Shown here: positions 43,786-52,409 of the stretch, in pieces | Layout of the letters: every line of letters starts with the position of its first letter | Numbering within the stretch: position 1 is the stretch's first letter | Assembly (NCBI GenBank): GCA_009841265.1 | Contig: VXMB01000009.1 | Span: forward strand, 1,099,911-1,163,910 | Reading direction: 5' to 3' | Origin: Gemmatimonadota bacterium | GTDB lineage: Bacteria > JAAXHH01 | DNA: 64,000 nucleotides | Program-made: the position numbers and the translations under genes | The notes under the pieces: model-generated | The model's database searches: none | Seen by the model: only the letters and a program-made list of their open reading frames with translations | What the model was told of the DNA's origin: nothing

Positions 43786-45034
43786 AGATCTGCGAGTGCT
43801 CGAAAACCTCACGGGCCGCTGATACGCCTGAACCCTCCTTCACATCCCATCCCATCTTCTTCAAAACCTGCTCCAGGGCCGATATCGTACGCAGCACATG
43901 CTCCGGTACGGCCATGAACCCCATGGTGCCGATCCGGGCAAGGCTGCTGAGTGCGATGCCGTGTTCTTTGAAGAGGATCCTATTCAGTTCGGTCGCGTCG
44001 AGGTGGTCCGGCAACGCGATGCGCGTCGCCACAGGCGCGGCCGACGCCGCCGTCGCGGCCACGATGCCGAGACCCAGGGCCCGCAATGCCGCGTGTACCG
44101 CCCTGGAAGCGACGTACTGGCGGCGGTAGACCTTCTCCGGTCCCTCTTCCATGATGGCCTTCAGCGAGGCGTGCAGCCCCAAGACCAGGGTGTAAGACGC
44201 ATGGGGGCCGTGGACGGGCCAGTCCCGTGGGTGGGGTTTACGTGCGCGCGGCACGGCTCCCTTTTCGAGCGTATCGTACCCCATCGCAGCGCCTCCCTCC
44301 ATGCCGTAGCGGCGCCAGGAGTGGAGATCGAGGCACATGGCGCGCGGTGCGCTCCGCAGGTTTTCAATCTTGTCCCAGGCCTTCTCGCTGGCCACCACGA
44401 TCGCCAGTCCCTGGGGCGCGTTCAGGCACTTCTGGGTCGTGGTGACGAGCAGGTCAATGCCCCAGTCGTCGACGCGCACCTCGACCCCTCCAAAAGAAGA
44501 CACGCAGTCCACAAGGTAAATCACATGGGGAAACTCGTCCTTGAGCATGCGCCCGATGGCCTCGATCGGATTCAGCGTGCCGGTCGTGGTCTCGCAGTGG
44601 ACCAGCGCGACCTGTCTGATGTCCGGGTCGCCGAGCAGGTGTCGACGAATTGTGTCCGGGTCGACTGACTGCCCTTCCTCGAGGGCGATCTCGGTCGTAT
44701 CCCCGCCCGCGAACCTGGCCAGCTCCGTCAGCAGCCGGCCGAAGACACCGGTCTGGACCGTAAGCACACGGTCGCCGGACTCCACGGTGCCGAGCATGGC
44801 CGCTTCCAGTCCGTACACGGCGGACCCTGGTATGAGCATGGGGCCGTTTCCGGTGTTCAGCAGCCGCTTGAGCATGAGACAGGTCTCTTTTTCGATCACC
44901 GGGTAATGGGCATAGTAGACCGGTTCCACCAGCTGCTTCCCGATGGCCGCGAGACAGGCGGGCGAGAGGGGCGTCTGCCCGCAACTCATATTGATGCGCT
45001 GTTCCACGGGAACGGCAGACTGTTCACCATTCAT
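43769..45034 (-). CDS. Class V aminotransferase (serine-glyoxylate/pyridoxamine-pyruvate-like)
   Basis: A protein of 421 aa. The PLP lysine is K202 in TTTQKCLNAPQGL; the cofactor Asp lies in LVDCVSSFGGVEV and the N-terminal phosphate contacts in GSAVYGLEAAM. This pattern is typical of alanine-, serine- and pyridoxamine-pyruvate/glyoxylate aminotransferases. It differs from the class V enzyme at 8.3 kb (SSCYKW), so they belong to separate branches. ATG start. It is followed upstream on the same strand by a binding-protein gene 21 bp away, suggesting a shared transcript. Confidence 0.92.
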   Translation of the reverse strand: MNGEQSAVPVEQRINMSCGQTPLSPACLAAIGKQLVEPVYYAHYPVIEKETCLMLKRLLNTGNGPMLIPGSAVYGLEAAMLGTVESGDRVLTVQTGVFGRLLTELARFAGGDTTEIALEEGQSVDPDTIRRHLLGDPDIRQVALVHCETTTGTLNPIEAIGRMLKDEFPHVIYLVDCVSSFGGVEVRVDDWGIDLLVTTTQKCLNAPQGLAIVVASEKAWDKIENLRSAPRAMCLDLHSWRRYGMEGGAAMGYDTLEKGAVPRARKPHPRDWPVHGPHASYTLVLGLHASLKAIMEEGPEKVYRRQYVASRAVHAALRALGLGIVAATAASAAPVATRIALPDHLDATELNRILFKEHGIALSSLARIGTMGFMAVPEHVLRTISALEQVLKKMGWDVKEGSGVSAAREVFEHSQIFNDRI

Positions 45035-45055
45035 GCCGCGCCTCCCTGTCCGTCT

Positions 45056-46741
45056 TCAACGATCACCAATGTAGACTTCGGTCCACATCAGGCTTCCCAC
45101 CGTCCCGTCGGGACGTCTGGAGTACCCTTTCAACCAGGGCTTGCGCAGGCCGTATCCGATGGGATGATAGACGAATGCACCGCCGTAGTCGGACACCAGG
45201 ATACGCTCGGCGTCCTTGTATATCTCCGTGCGCCGTGCGGGGTCGGATTCCCCGACCGCCCGGTCCACGAGATCGTCGAAGGCGGGATGGGCCCAGTCCT
45301 GGCGCTGCGCCCCCCTCGGCCTGGAATGCCAGGTCATGTCCAGCATGTTCCTCGGGTCCAGGTAGTCTGCCCCCCAGGCGATGAATCCGAAGGGAATCTG
45401 CCAATCGAACAGGGCGCTCATGTAGGAACCCATATCGGCGCTGCGGAAGGTGATGTCCACCCCGAGATGGTTCCGCAACATCCCCTGGACCGCCTCTGCG
45501 ATTCTGCGGGTAATGGGATTAGGCGCTCTCAACCACGTTTCGATGGTCGGGAAGCCCCGTCCCCTCGGATAGCCGGCCTCTGCCATGAGCGCTTTGGCCC
45601 GTTCCGGATCGAAACCCTGTATCGGCTCGTATTCCGGTCCCGCGTAGGCGTCGAATCCGGGTGGAATCATGGAGTAGGCCGGGATACCGGCACCCTGGAG
45701 AATCACGTCGCAGATCGATTCCCGATCGATGATCCGGGTAAAGGCTTCACGGACGCGGACATCATCGAAGGGCGGCTCCCGGGTTCGGAAAATGAAATAC
45801 CAGCTCTGATAGCTCGGCGATCGGACGATCTCCTTGCCGAGCCGGGGGTGGCTCTGGATGCGGTGAAGCTCCGCGAGGTCGACCGCTTCCATGTCCACTT
45901 CGTCGTTTTCATAGGGCAGGATGTTAGCCGCCGCGGGCTCCCGGAACAGCTGCACGACCTGCTCCAGAAAGGGCTTGTGGGGACCGTTGTACATGGGATC
46001 CGGTATAAACCTGATGTGGCTGCCGGAAACCCACTCGGCCATCTTGAAGCCGCTGTTGGTGACGATATTGCCCTGCTCGGTCCACTTACGACCGTGCTTT
46101 TCAATCGCCCATCGAGGCGCCGGAAAGGTATCCGGGAAGGAAATGATGTACGGAAGGTAAGGAGTCGGCTGCTCGGTCTCGATGACCAGGGTCAGGTCGT
46201 CCAGCGCGCGGACGCCCAGTTGCGACACGTCCTCGATCCGCCCCTGGTTGATCGCCCGGGCGTTCTTGAAGTCGTAGTAGAAATTCGCGTAGATGTTCGC
46301 CGACGCGGGATCGACGTTCCGCCGGAACGTGTACACGAAATCGTGGGCGGTGACCGGACGCCCGTCGCTCCACCGGGCGCCGGGACGCAGGTAGAACGTC
46401 CAGGTCAGGCCGTCATTGGAACGCTCGTAGCGCTCGGCCGCCCCCGGAACGGGCTGCATGAACTCGTCGCGCCACATCAACATCTCGAAGGGCCTCATAA
46501 CCAGCCCTTCGTCGTCGTAGGGATGGATGCCGGAATCGAGACTGCGCGGCTCCATGTTCATCACGCGTAAGACCTGTTGCGACAGGGGGGCGGCGTCGGG
46601 AGGCATGACTTTGCCCACCGAATTCGTGCGCGGCTGCTGACCGGGCTGGCTGGGTTGGCCCGGCTGGCCGGAAGATACGGAGACGACGGCCAGGACTGCC
46701 AGGCCGGCGATCAGGGAGAACAGCATTCGCGCATGGCGCAT
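45056..46741 (-). CDS. Peptide/solute ABC-type binding protein (SBP family 5), paralogue 3
   Basis: A protein of 561 aa from ATG 46741 (GGAGG eight bases upstream; a longer frame would run into the tRNA gene). A Sec signal peptide (MLFSLIAGLAVLAVVSVSS) is followed by a GQP-rich stretch from a 9-bp repeat, then RTNSVGKVMPPDAAP. It is close to paralogue 1 across the body (EPRSLD, NSGFKMAEWVSGSHIRFIPD, DPMYNGPHKPFLEQV). No permease genes adjoin; the class V aminotransferase is 21 bp downstream. A peptide or amino-acid ligand is likely but unproven. Confidence 0.92.
   Translation of the reverse strand: MRHARMLFSLIAGLAVLAVVSVSSGQPGQPSQPGQQPRTNSVGKVMPPDAAPLSQQVLRVMNMEPRSLDSGIHPYDDEGLVMRPFEMLMWRDEFMQPVPGAAERYERSNDGLTWTFYLRPGARWSDGRPVTAHDFVYTFRRNVDPASANIYANFYYDFKNARAINQGRIEDVSQLGVRALDDLTLVIETEQPTPYLPYIISFPDTFPAPRWAIEKHGRKWTEQGNIVTNSGFKMAEWVSGSHIRFIPDPMYNGPHKPFLEQVVQLFREPAAANILPYENDEVDMEAVDLAELHRIQSHPRLGKEIVRSPSYQSWYFIFRTREPPFDDVRVREAFTRIIDRESICDVILQGAGIPAYSMIPPGFDAYAGPEYEPIQGFDPERAKALMAEAGYPRGRGFPTIETWLRAPNPITRRIAEAVQGMLRNHLGVDITFRSADMGSYMSALFDWQIPFGFIAWGADYLDPRNMLDMTWHSRPRGAQRQDWAHPAFDDLVDRAVGESDPARRTEIYKDAERILVSDYGGAFVYHPIGYGLRKPWLKGYSRRPDGTVGSLMWTEVYIGDR
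46641..46667. repeat. 9-bp tandem repeat, three copies
   Basis: Units at 46641, 46650 and 46659 (ccgggctgg, ctgggttgg, cccggctgg) encode a Gly-Gln-Pro-rich stretch just after the signal peptide of binding-protein paralogue 3. Confidence 0.6.
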
Positions 46742-46797
46742 GGGACGCCCTCCGGATTCACGAGGACGGGGATGTACGACTGAAATGAAGGAAAGGA

Positions 46798-46881
46798 TGC
46801 CGAAGCGCGGATTCGAACCGCGACGGGATTTCTCCCACTGCCCCCTCAAGACAGCGTGTCTACCAATTCCACCACTTCGGC
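46798..46881 (-). tRNA. tRNA-Leu (anticodon GAG)
   Basis: An 84-nt cloverleaf. The acceptor stem GCCGAAG pairs with CTTCGGC and the discriminator is A. The D arm is TGGTGGAATTGGTAGACACG, the anticodon stem is CTGTC/GGCAG with loop TTGAGGG (GAG), the long variable arm marks a class II tRNA and the T arm is GCGGTTCGAATCCGC. The 3' CCA is not encoded (TCC follows). It lies 48 bp downstream of secG on the same strand, probably cotranscribed. Confidence 0.95.
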
Positions 46882-46929
46882 GTCATGACGACCGGCCGGC
46901 GGCTGGACCGCCTCACAATGGTCGAAGGA

Positions 46930-47301
46930 TTAAGGCGTGGACCCTGGATCCCCGGGCGCGGGGGGCAGGCCCGATTCCGCGTCGGGCAATCCCTGGGCGG
47001 GGGACGTCTGCTGGTTTCTCAATGCCTCATCCAGGATGATGCTTCGCGTGCCTTGCGTATCGTCGGGCAACAGGTTCAGGCCGATGACGATCAGCATGTA
47101 CAGCGTCGCCAGCACGGTGGTCACCTTGCCCAGGAAAGTCGCGGCGCCCCGGCCGCCGAACATCTGGCCGGCCATGCCGCCGGTGGGTCCGCCCGCGCCG
47201 AAAGCGCTGGACAGGCCGCCGCCCTTTCCCGACTGCAGCAGGACGGACAGGATCAGAACGAGACAAACCAGCACATGTACTGCAACCACGGTGGTAAACA
47301 C
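46930..47301 (-). CDS. secG: Protein translocase subunit SecG
   Basis: A protein of 123 aa. Two membrane helices (VAVHVLVCLVLILSVLLQSG, TTVLATLYMLIVIGLNLL) flank the conserved GKGGGLSSAFG loop, typical of SecG, which assists SecYE during preprotein export. The C-terminal tail is a Pro/Gly/Ser-rich extension beyond the usual length. The start is GTG 47301 with AAGGAT nine bases upstream. It sits between tpiA and tRNA-Leu, a common arrangement. Confidence 0.95.
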   Translation of the reverse strand: MFTTVVAVHVLVCLVLILSVLLQSGKGGGLSSAFGAGGPTGGMAGQMFGGRGAATFLGKVTTVLATLYMLIVIGLNLLPDDTQGTRSIILDEALRNQQTSPAQGLPDAESGLPPAPGDPGSTP

Positions 47302-47345
47302 GGTATGTATCCTTCGCTTGGCGACCGGTGTCCGGTCAGGTATTG

Positions 47346-48131
47346 CTAGCCGCCCTTGATGCCCAGTCCGGCCCGGACGATAGCCTCGAATGAAGAGGCG
47401 TCCAGGCTGGCACCACCCACGAGCGCTCCGTCGATGTGCGGCTGGTTCATCAACGCGCCCGCGTTTTCAGGTTTGACGCTGCCTCCGTACTGGATCCGGA
47501 TCCGGCCGGCGAAGTCGTCGCCGAACAACCCCGCGATCACCTTCCTCAGGTGACCGTGCACCTGGTCCGCCTGATCGGGGGTAGCCACCTTGCCGGTCCC
47601 GATAGCCCAGACCGGTTCGTAAGCCAGGACGAGACTGTCGGCCGTCCCGGGATCCGTACCGGAAAGACCCGCTCGTACCTGTTCGCCGACTACCTCCTCG
47701 GTACGGCCGGCTTCCCGCTCTTCCAGCGTCTCGCCGACGCACAGGATCGGGGTGAGACCCGATGAAATCGCCGATTTCACTTTGCCGTTGACGGACACGT
47801 TCGTTTCATCGAAATAAGTCCGTCTTTCGGAGTGCCCCAATATAACGTACCTGCACCCCGAAGTCAACAGCATTCTGGCCGACACTTCCCCCGTGTACGC
47901 GCCTTCCGGGGCGTCGTGCATGTGCTGGGCGCCCAGCGAGATGGAACTGCCGGACAACTGCGTGGCCGCCACGGTCAGATGGGTGAAAGGCGGGCACAAA
48001 ACCAGGTCCGCGGCCAGGGCGAGCGATTCCGTGCGTTCCATCACCTCGGCGACCAGCGAAGCGCCTTCGACCAGGTCGGTATGCATTTTCCAATTGCCGG
48101 CGATGATCAGCCGGCGCGACGCCGTATTCAC
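47346..48131 (-). CDS. tpiA: Triosephosphate isomerase
   Basis: About 261 aa. Active-site elements are GNWKMH (substrate Lys), LGHSERR (catalytic His), YEPVWAIGTG (catalytic Glu and the mobile loop) and the phosphate-binding YGGSVKPENA. It interconverts dihydroxyacetone phosphate and glyceraldehyde 3-phosphate in glycolysis. The start is GTG 48131, preceded by GGAG at five bases; GTG 48137 is an in-frame alternative. The phosphofructokinase gene is 18 bp upstream. Confidence 0.97.
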   Translation of the reverse strand: MNTASRRLIIAGNWKMHTDLVEGASLVAEVMERTESLALAADLVLCPPFTHLTVAATQLSGSSISLGAQHMHDAPEGAYTGEVSARMLLTSGCRYVILGHSERRTYFDETNVSVNGKVKSAISSGLTPILCVGETLEEREAGRTEEVVGEQVRAGLSGTDPGTADSLVLAYEPVWAIGTGKVATPDQADQVHGHLRKVIAGLFGDDFAGRIRIQYGGSVKPENAGALMNQPHIDGALVGGASLDASSFEAIVRAGLGIKGG

Positions 48132-48149
48132 AACCACTCCGTTGGCAGG

Positions 48150-49181
48150 CTAACCAAAGAATACCTGGGCAATGTCATACAACTCCATGTCGACCGTGCG
48201 GATCCGGCCGGTCACTTCGGCCAGCGGCACGCTCTCGATCCTCGAGCCCTTCAACGCCACCATCTTGCCGAAATCCCCGTCGTGCACCAGGTCGGCCGCG
48301 GTCACGCCGTACCGCGTCGCCAGGACGCGGTCGTAGGGCGTGGGCGAACCGCCGCGCTGAATGTATCCCAGGATGGTCACCCTGGTTTCTATGCCCGCCC
48401 GACGTTCGATCTCGGCGCCGACCACTTCTCCGATACCGCCCAGCCGCACATGACCGAATTCATCGACCTGGTCATCCTGGGTCACCTGGCCCGGAGTGTC
48501 CTTCATGGTGAATCCCTCGGCGACCACGACGAGGCTGAACGTCTTGCCTCGGTCGATGCGCTGCTGGACGAGCGCGCAGACCTCGTCCAGGTCCATGGGA
48601 ACCTCGGGAATCAGGATGCAGTCCGCCCCGCCGGCGATACCCGACTTGATGGCGATCCACCCCGTATGACGGCCCATCACCTCGATGACCATCACCCGGT
48701 GGTGGGACTCCGCGGTGGTATGGAGCCGGTCGATGGCGTCAGTGGCGATCGTGACCGCCGTGTCGAAGCCGAAGGTCATGTCCGTCCCGACGATGTCATT
48801 GTCGATCGTCTTCGGCAGGCCCACCATGGGAATGCCGGCTTCGTTCAGCGCGGCCGCGGCACCCAGGGTGTCCTCGCCGCCGATGGCGACGACCGCATCC
48901 AGGCCCAGATCCCGGACGTTCTCCTTGATCCGGTCGATGTTGCCTTCGTCCTTCATCGGATTGGTCCTGGAGGTGCCCAGGATGGTTCCGCCCCGGTGCA
49001 GTATGCCGGATACGGAGACCAGGCTGAGTGGACTGGTATCGTTGTTGATCAGTCCGGCCCATCCATTGCGAATGCCCAGGACCGTCGAGCCATAGGACTT
49101 GATCGAGCGCCTTGTTACCGCCCGGATCGCGGCGTTCAAACCCGGGCAATCGCCGCCGCCCGTCAGGATACCGATATGCAT
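48150..49181 (-). CDS. pfkA: 6-phosphofructokinase with pyrophosphate-type active site
   Basis: A protein of 343 aa from ATG 49181. Family motifs are GGGDCPGLNAAIR, TSRTNP and KTIDNDI (catalytic Asp127). In place of the two glycines of ATP enzymes (Gly104 and Gly124 in E. coli numbering) it has Asp104 (GGEDTLG) and Lys124 (LPKTID), the residues that mark pyrophosphate-dependent enzymes; both fall at the same positions here. It probably phosphorylates fructose 6-phosphate reversibly with PPi, saving ATP, though some mixed-group members use ATP. The upstream gap of 111 bp holds no recognised feature; tpiA follows at 18 bp. Confidence 0.93.
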   Translation of the reverse strand: MHIGILTGGGDCPGLNAAIRAVTRRSIKSYGSTVLGIRNGWAGLINNDTSPLSLVSVSGILHRGGTILGTSRTNPMKDEGNIDRIKENVRDLGLDAVVAIGGEDTLGAAAALNEAGIPMVGLPKTIDNDIVGTDMTFGFDTAVTIATDAIDRLHTTAESHHRVMVIEVMGRHTGWIAIKSGIAGGADCILIPEVPMDLDEVCALVQQRIDRGKTFSLVVVAEGFTMKDTPGQVTQDDQVDEFGHVRLGGIGEVVGAEIERRAGIETRVTILGYIQRGGSPTPYDRVLATRYGVTAADLVHDGDFGKMVALKGSRIESVPLAEVTGRIRTVDMELYDIAQVFFG

Positions 49182-49292
49182 TTGAAGTCTTCTCTCCCGC
49201 ATGCAGGTGATACGAAGGGGCCGGGTTGCCCGCGGCGCCGGATCGCCCGCCGCATCAGGCTGCCCGCGGCGCCGGCGGTGATTCGGAGGGAC

Positions 49293-50021
49293 TCAGGCGC
49301 GCGCGACGGTCAGGGCGAACACTCTTCCGGCGCCTGCCTGGAGCAGGGTCCGGGCACAGCTGTTTATCGTTGCCCCCGTAGTGAATATGTCGTCGACCAG
49401 CGATACCGTGGCGCCGCGCACCGCATCGGGCCGGGCCACTTCGAACACCCCTTCGACGTTGGCCATCCGCGCTTCGGGGCTCAGCGAGGTCTGCGTCGGT
49501 GTGTTACGGTTACGCCAAAGCACGTTTTCCAGCACCGGAATGCCCGTTACGTCCGATATGCCCAGGGCGATGCACGCGCTCTGGTTGTAGCCCCTTTCCC
49601 GCCTTCTGAGCGGATGCAGAGGCACGGGCAAAACGCCCGTAATATGTGGTATCCCCGGTTCCTGTTCAACCCTTTTCGCCAGCAGGGATCCCAGGAACCG
49701 GCCGATCCCGGGGCGGTTCCGGTACTTGAGCAGGTGGATGAGATCCTGAAGCGGCCGGTTGAATACGAACGCGGAAAAAGCGCCTTCGAAATAGAATGTG
49801 CGGCCCGTGCAGGCCGGACAGGAGGCCACCGGGGTGTGCAGCGGTTGGCCGCATCGTTCGCAGTACGGCGCTTCGATCAAAAGCAGTCCCGCTCCGCAAT
49901 CTTCGCAGACGGCGCGCCGTTCATCGAAGATCCGGGCCTTGCAAAGGACGCAGCACGGAGGATAGACCAGGTCCAGGGCCGTTCGGCCAGCCGTGCGCAG
50001 CGTATGGGCAAACAGGGCCAT
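49293..50021 (-). CDS. ComF family phosphoribosyltransferase-like protein
   Basis: A protein of 242 aa. An N-terminal double zinc ribbon (CCVLCKA, CEDCGAG, CERCGQPL, CPACTG) precedes a phosphoribosyltransferase-like domain with the PRPP motif VSLVDDIFTTGAT (about residues 208-220). ComF proteins assist DNA uptake in naturally competent bacteria and are conserved more widely (GntX). ATG start. Confidence 0.93.
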   Translation of the reverse strand: MALFAHTLRTAGRTALDLVYPPCCVLCKARIFDERRAVCEDCGAGLLLIEAPYCERCGQPLHTPVASCPACTGRTFYFEGAFSAFVFNRPLQDLIHLLKYRNRPGIGRFLGSLLAKRVEQEPGIPHITGVLPVPLHPLRRRERGYNQSACIALGISDVTGIPVLENVLWRNRNTPTQTSLSPEARMANVEGVFEVARPDAVRGATVSLVDDIFTTGATINSCARTLLQAGAGRVFALTVARA

Positions 50022-50100
50022 AGGTATCTTTCAAACCGGCTCGAACCATGATGTGAACGATCGAACACCCACGGGTGTGCGCGCATTGAAACCTCCGGAC

Positions 50101-50288
50101 CGGTCGAACCGGTCGAACCGGACCATGCCGGAGTCCTGCAGTCTTTCCTTTTATCAGTATGAAACAGGAAGGGTAATGCTCGAATTTTAAGCGTGTAGGG
50201 ACCGGAAGCGTACGGCTTGCATCGGCGCGGCTGCCGCGTAAAGAACCAATACGAGCGGCACGGCCGCCGCGTGAAGAACCGCTACCCG
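50101..50288. repeat. Short tandem repeats between comF-like gene and lgt
   Basis: The 260-bp gap holds no gene that I can support. It contains a 9-bp repeat (cggtcgaac at 50101 and 50110) and a 33-bp tandem pair at 50223-50255 and 50256-50288 (cggc.cggc.gccgcgt.aagaacc) with about seven mismatches, reaching the lgt stop codon. A small inverted repeat ACACCC-ac-GGGTGT lies at 50065-50078. Confidence 0.55.
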
Positions 50289-51115
50289 TGACGGGACCGG
50301 CTTCGCGACGAGCGTTGCCGCGCACGGTTCCTGGTCCATCCAAGGAGGAGGAGTCCCAGGCCGATCAGAACGAGGCTGATCCCCTGGTTTACGGACAGGG
50401 CAATTCCACCCAGGCTGCCCAGGGTCATGCTCGATTCATAGTACCTGAAAAGATCGACGAAGAACCGGGTGACGGGTTCGGCGATCAGCAGCACGGCGAA
50501 GAGGAATCCGTCGTATCTCGGCTTGCGGTCCAGCCACATCAACAGGCCGAAGAGACCGAAGCCCAGCACCGCGTTGTAAAGCTGTGCGGGATGCAGGGCT
50601 ACGTCCGGGTAGAACGAACCCGCAGCGCTGAATGCCGGGAAGACCACGCCCAGGGCGGACTCGGTGGGCAGTCCGAAACAGCAGCCGTTCATGAAACAGC
50701 CGACGCGGCTTATGCCGATGCCGAGCGCGATACTCGGCGCAAAGGCGTCGCAGGCCTTCCAGATGGACAATCGGTTAACGCGCAGGTACAGGATGGAAAC
50801 CAGGACCGCCGCGATGAACCCGCCGTACATGGTCAGGCCGGTCAGGCCGATCGAACCGGAGCTTTGAAAGGGGCTGATGATGTCGAGGGGGTTCGCGCTG
50901 AACTCGTTCCAGTGGGGTATGACGTACATGATCCTGGCGCCGACAATGCCCGCGAGCATGATGAGCAGGCTCATGTTGATCATCTGGTTCTGGTTCAGGC
51001 CGCGCGCCCTGGACCGCCTCAGCGCCAGAAGAATCCCCGCGATGAATGAAACGGCCAGCAACAGGCCATAGGTACGTACGGTGAACGGACCGATCTCAAA
51101 AAGAATGGGATGCAT
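50282..51115 (-). CDS. lgt: Prolipoprotein diacylglyceryl transferase
   Basis: A protein of 277 aa with seven membrane helices. The N-terminal MHPILFEIGPFTVRTYGLLLA and the signature region SRVGCFMNGCCFG (variant of the GRxGNFxN box) with HPAQLY are typical. Lgt adds diacylglycerol to the lipobox cysteine of prolipoproteins, such as the binding protein at 42.0 kb. ATG start, 50 bp downstream of rodA. Confidence 0.97.
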   Translation of the reverse strand: MHPILFEIGPFTVRTYGLLLAVSFIAGILLALRRSRARGLNQNQMINMSLLIMLAGIVGARIMYVIPHWNEFSANPLDIISPFQSSGSIGLTGLTMYGGFIAAVLVSILYLRVNRLSIWKACDAFAPSIALGIGISRVGCFMNGCCFGLPTESALGVVFPAFSAAGSFYPDVALHPAQLYNAVLGFGLFGLLMWLDRKPRYDGFLFAVLLIAEPVTRFFVDLFRYYESSMTLGSLGGIALSVNQGISLVLIGLGLLLLGWTRNRARQRSSRSRSRHG

Positions 51116-51165
51116 GGACTTTCCTCGTTCGCGGCGGTAGCCGGCATTCAGGCGTGAAACAACAT

Positions 51166-52383
51166 TCAGTAGTCAAATCGATGGCGCCATACGTTCAACA
51201 GCAGGCCGCACAGGATCAGGCTGGTCATCAGAAAGGAGCCGCCGTAGCTGAGAAAGGGCAGGGGTACGCCGGCGATCGGCAGCACACCGACGGCCATCCC
51301 CACGTTCATGATCACGTGAAAAATGAAGACGGATACGCAGCCGGCCGCCAGCAGGCTCTGGTACCGGCTTTTGACGTTCATCGCGATGTAGATCCCGATG
51401 AGTATGAATACGTAGCAGAGGATGAGGACGGCCATCGAGCCGATGAACCCGAACTCCTCGGCGATGACCGAGAAGATGAAGTCCGTGTGCTGCTCCGGCA
51501 GGAACGCAAGGCTGGTCTGGGACCCCTGCAGAAACCCGCGTCCGAGCAGTCCGCCCGATCCGATGGCGATCTTGGACTGGATGATCTGGTATCCCGCGCC
51601 CTTCGGATCGACCTGGGGATTCAGAAAGGTCTCGACGCGTTGTTGCTGGTAGTCGTGCAGCGAATCCCACAGGGGCTCCGCACCCAGGCCCACGGCCAGG
51701 TGCGTGACGGTGAGGAATATGGTGACGAACCGAGGCGGCCACTTCAGGTACATGATGCCCGCCACGATCAGTATGAATACGGACCAGATGACCCAGTCGA
51801 ACCCGCTCACGACGCCGATCACGACGCCGATCAGCGGGGATACCATGAGCAGCAGCTGGAGGACGCTCAACCCCGCCCAGAGCAGCACGCCGCAGAAGAT
51901 CGCCCCGAAGACGATGGAGGTGCCGAGGTCGGGCTGGGACAGGATGAGGAAAACGGGCAACGCCACGATCACGCCGCAGGTGGCCATGACCGAGGGTCGG
52001 TGTATGTTGGTCCGCAACTGGGAAAGATACTGTGCGAGCGCCATGATGACGGCGATCTTCGCCAGTTCGGAAGGTTGAATGCCGATGAAGCCGAGTCTGA
52101 TCCACCGGCTGGATCCCTTGACGGTTTCCGAGGCCAGTACAACGACCAGCAGGATCATCACCACGACGAATACGGGGATGGTAATGGCCTGGAGGAAACG
52201 AATGGGCAGCACCGACGTGATGTACATCACCCCGATGCCGGCTACGAACCACATGGACTGCAGCATGTAACGGGACGTGCCCAGACCGGTCTCGTCCCGC
52301 GTGGCGCTGTAGATCACGATGATGCCGATCACGGACAACAGGATGGAGATGATGACGAGCGTGCGGCTTAAATGGGTTTCCAT
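51166..52383 (-). CDS. rodA: Rod shape-determining glycosyltransferase RodA
   Basis: A protein of 405 aa with about ten membrane helices, SEDS family. Motifs include WIRLGFIGIQPSELAKIA, SQPDLGTSIVFGAIF (conserved catalytic Asp), GSGGLLGRGFLQGSQ and PFLSYGGSFL. RodA polymerises lateral-wall peptidoglycan together with PBP2, which is encoded immediately upstream. ATG start. Confidence 0.97.
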   Translation of the reverse strand: METHLSRTLVIISILLSVIGIIVIYSATRDETGLGTSRYMLQSMWFVAGIGVMYITSVLPIRFLQAITIPVFVVVMILLVVVLASETVKGSSRWIRLGFIGIQPSELAKIAVIMALAQYLSQLRTNIHRPSVMATCGVIVALPVFLILSQPDLGTSIVFGAIFCGVLLWAGLSVLQLLLMVSPLIGVVIGVVSGFDWVIWSVFILIVAGIMYLKWPPRFVTIFLTVTHLAVGLGAEPLWDSLHDYQQQRVETFLNPQVDPKGAGYQIIQSKIAIGSGGLLGRGFLQGSQTSLAFLPEQHTDFIFSVIAEEFGFIGSMAVLILCYVFILIGIYIAMNVKSRYQSLLAAGCVSVFIFHVIMNVGMAVGVLPIAGVPLPFLSYGGSFLMTSLILCGLLLNVWRHRFDY

Positions 52384-52409
52384 GGTCTTTCAGGCGTGTT
52401 CCCCGGGCG

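Noticed and set aside
46742..46849. Upstream extension of binding-protein paralogue 3
   Set aside because: It would run into the tRNA-Leu gene, and the signal peptide starts at ATG 46741 behind a GGAGG.
47832..50051. 739-codon plus-strand open frame opposite tpiA, pfkA and comF-like genes
   Set aside because: It is the antisense of three conserved minus-strand enzymes, with no family match of its own.
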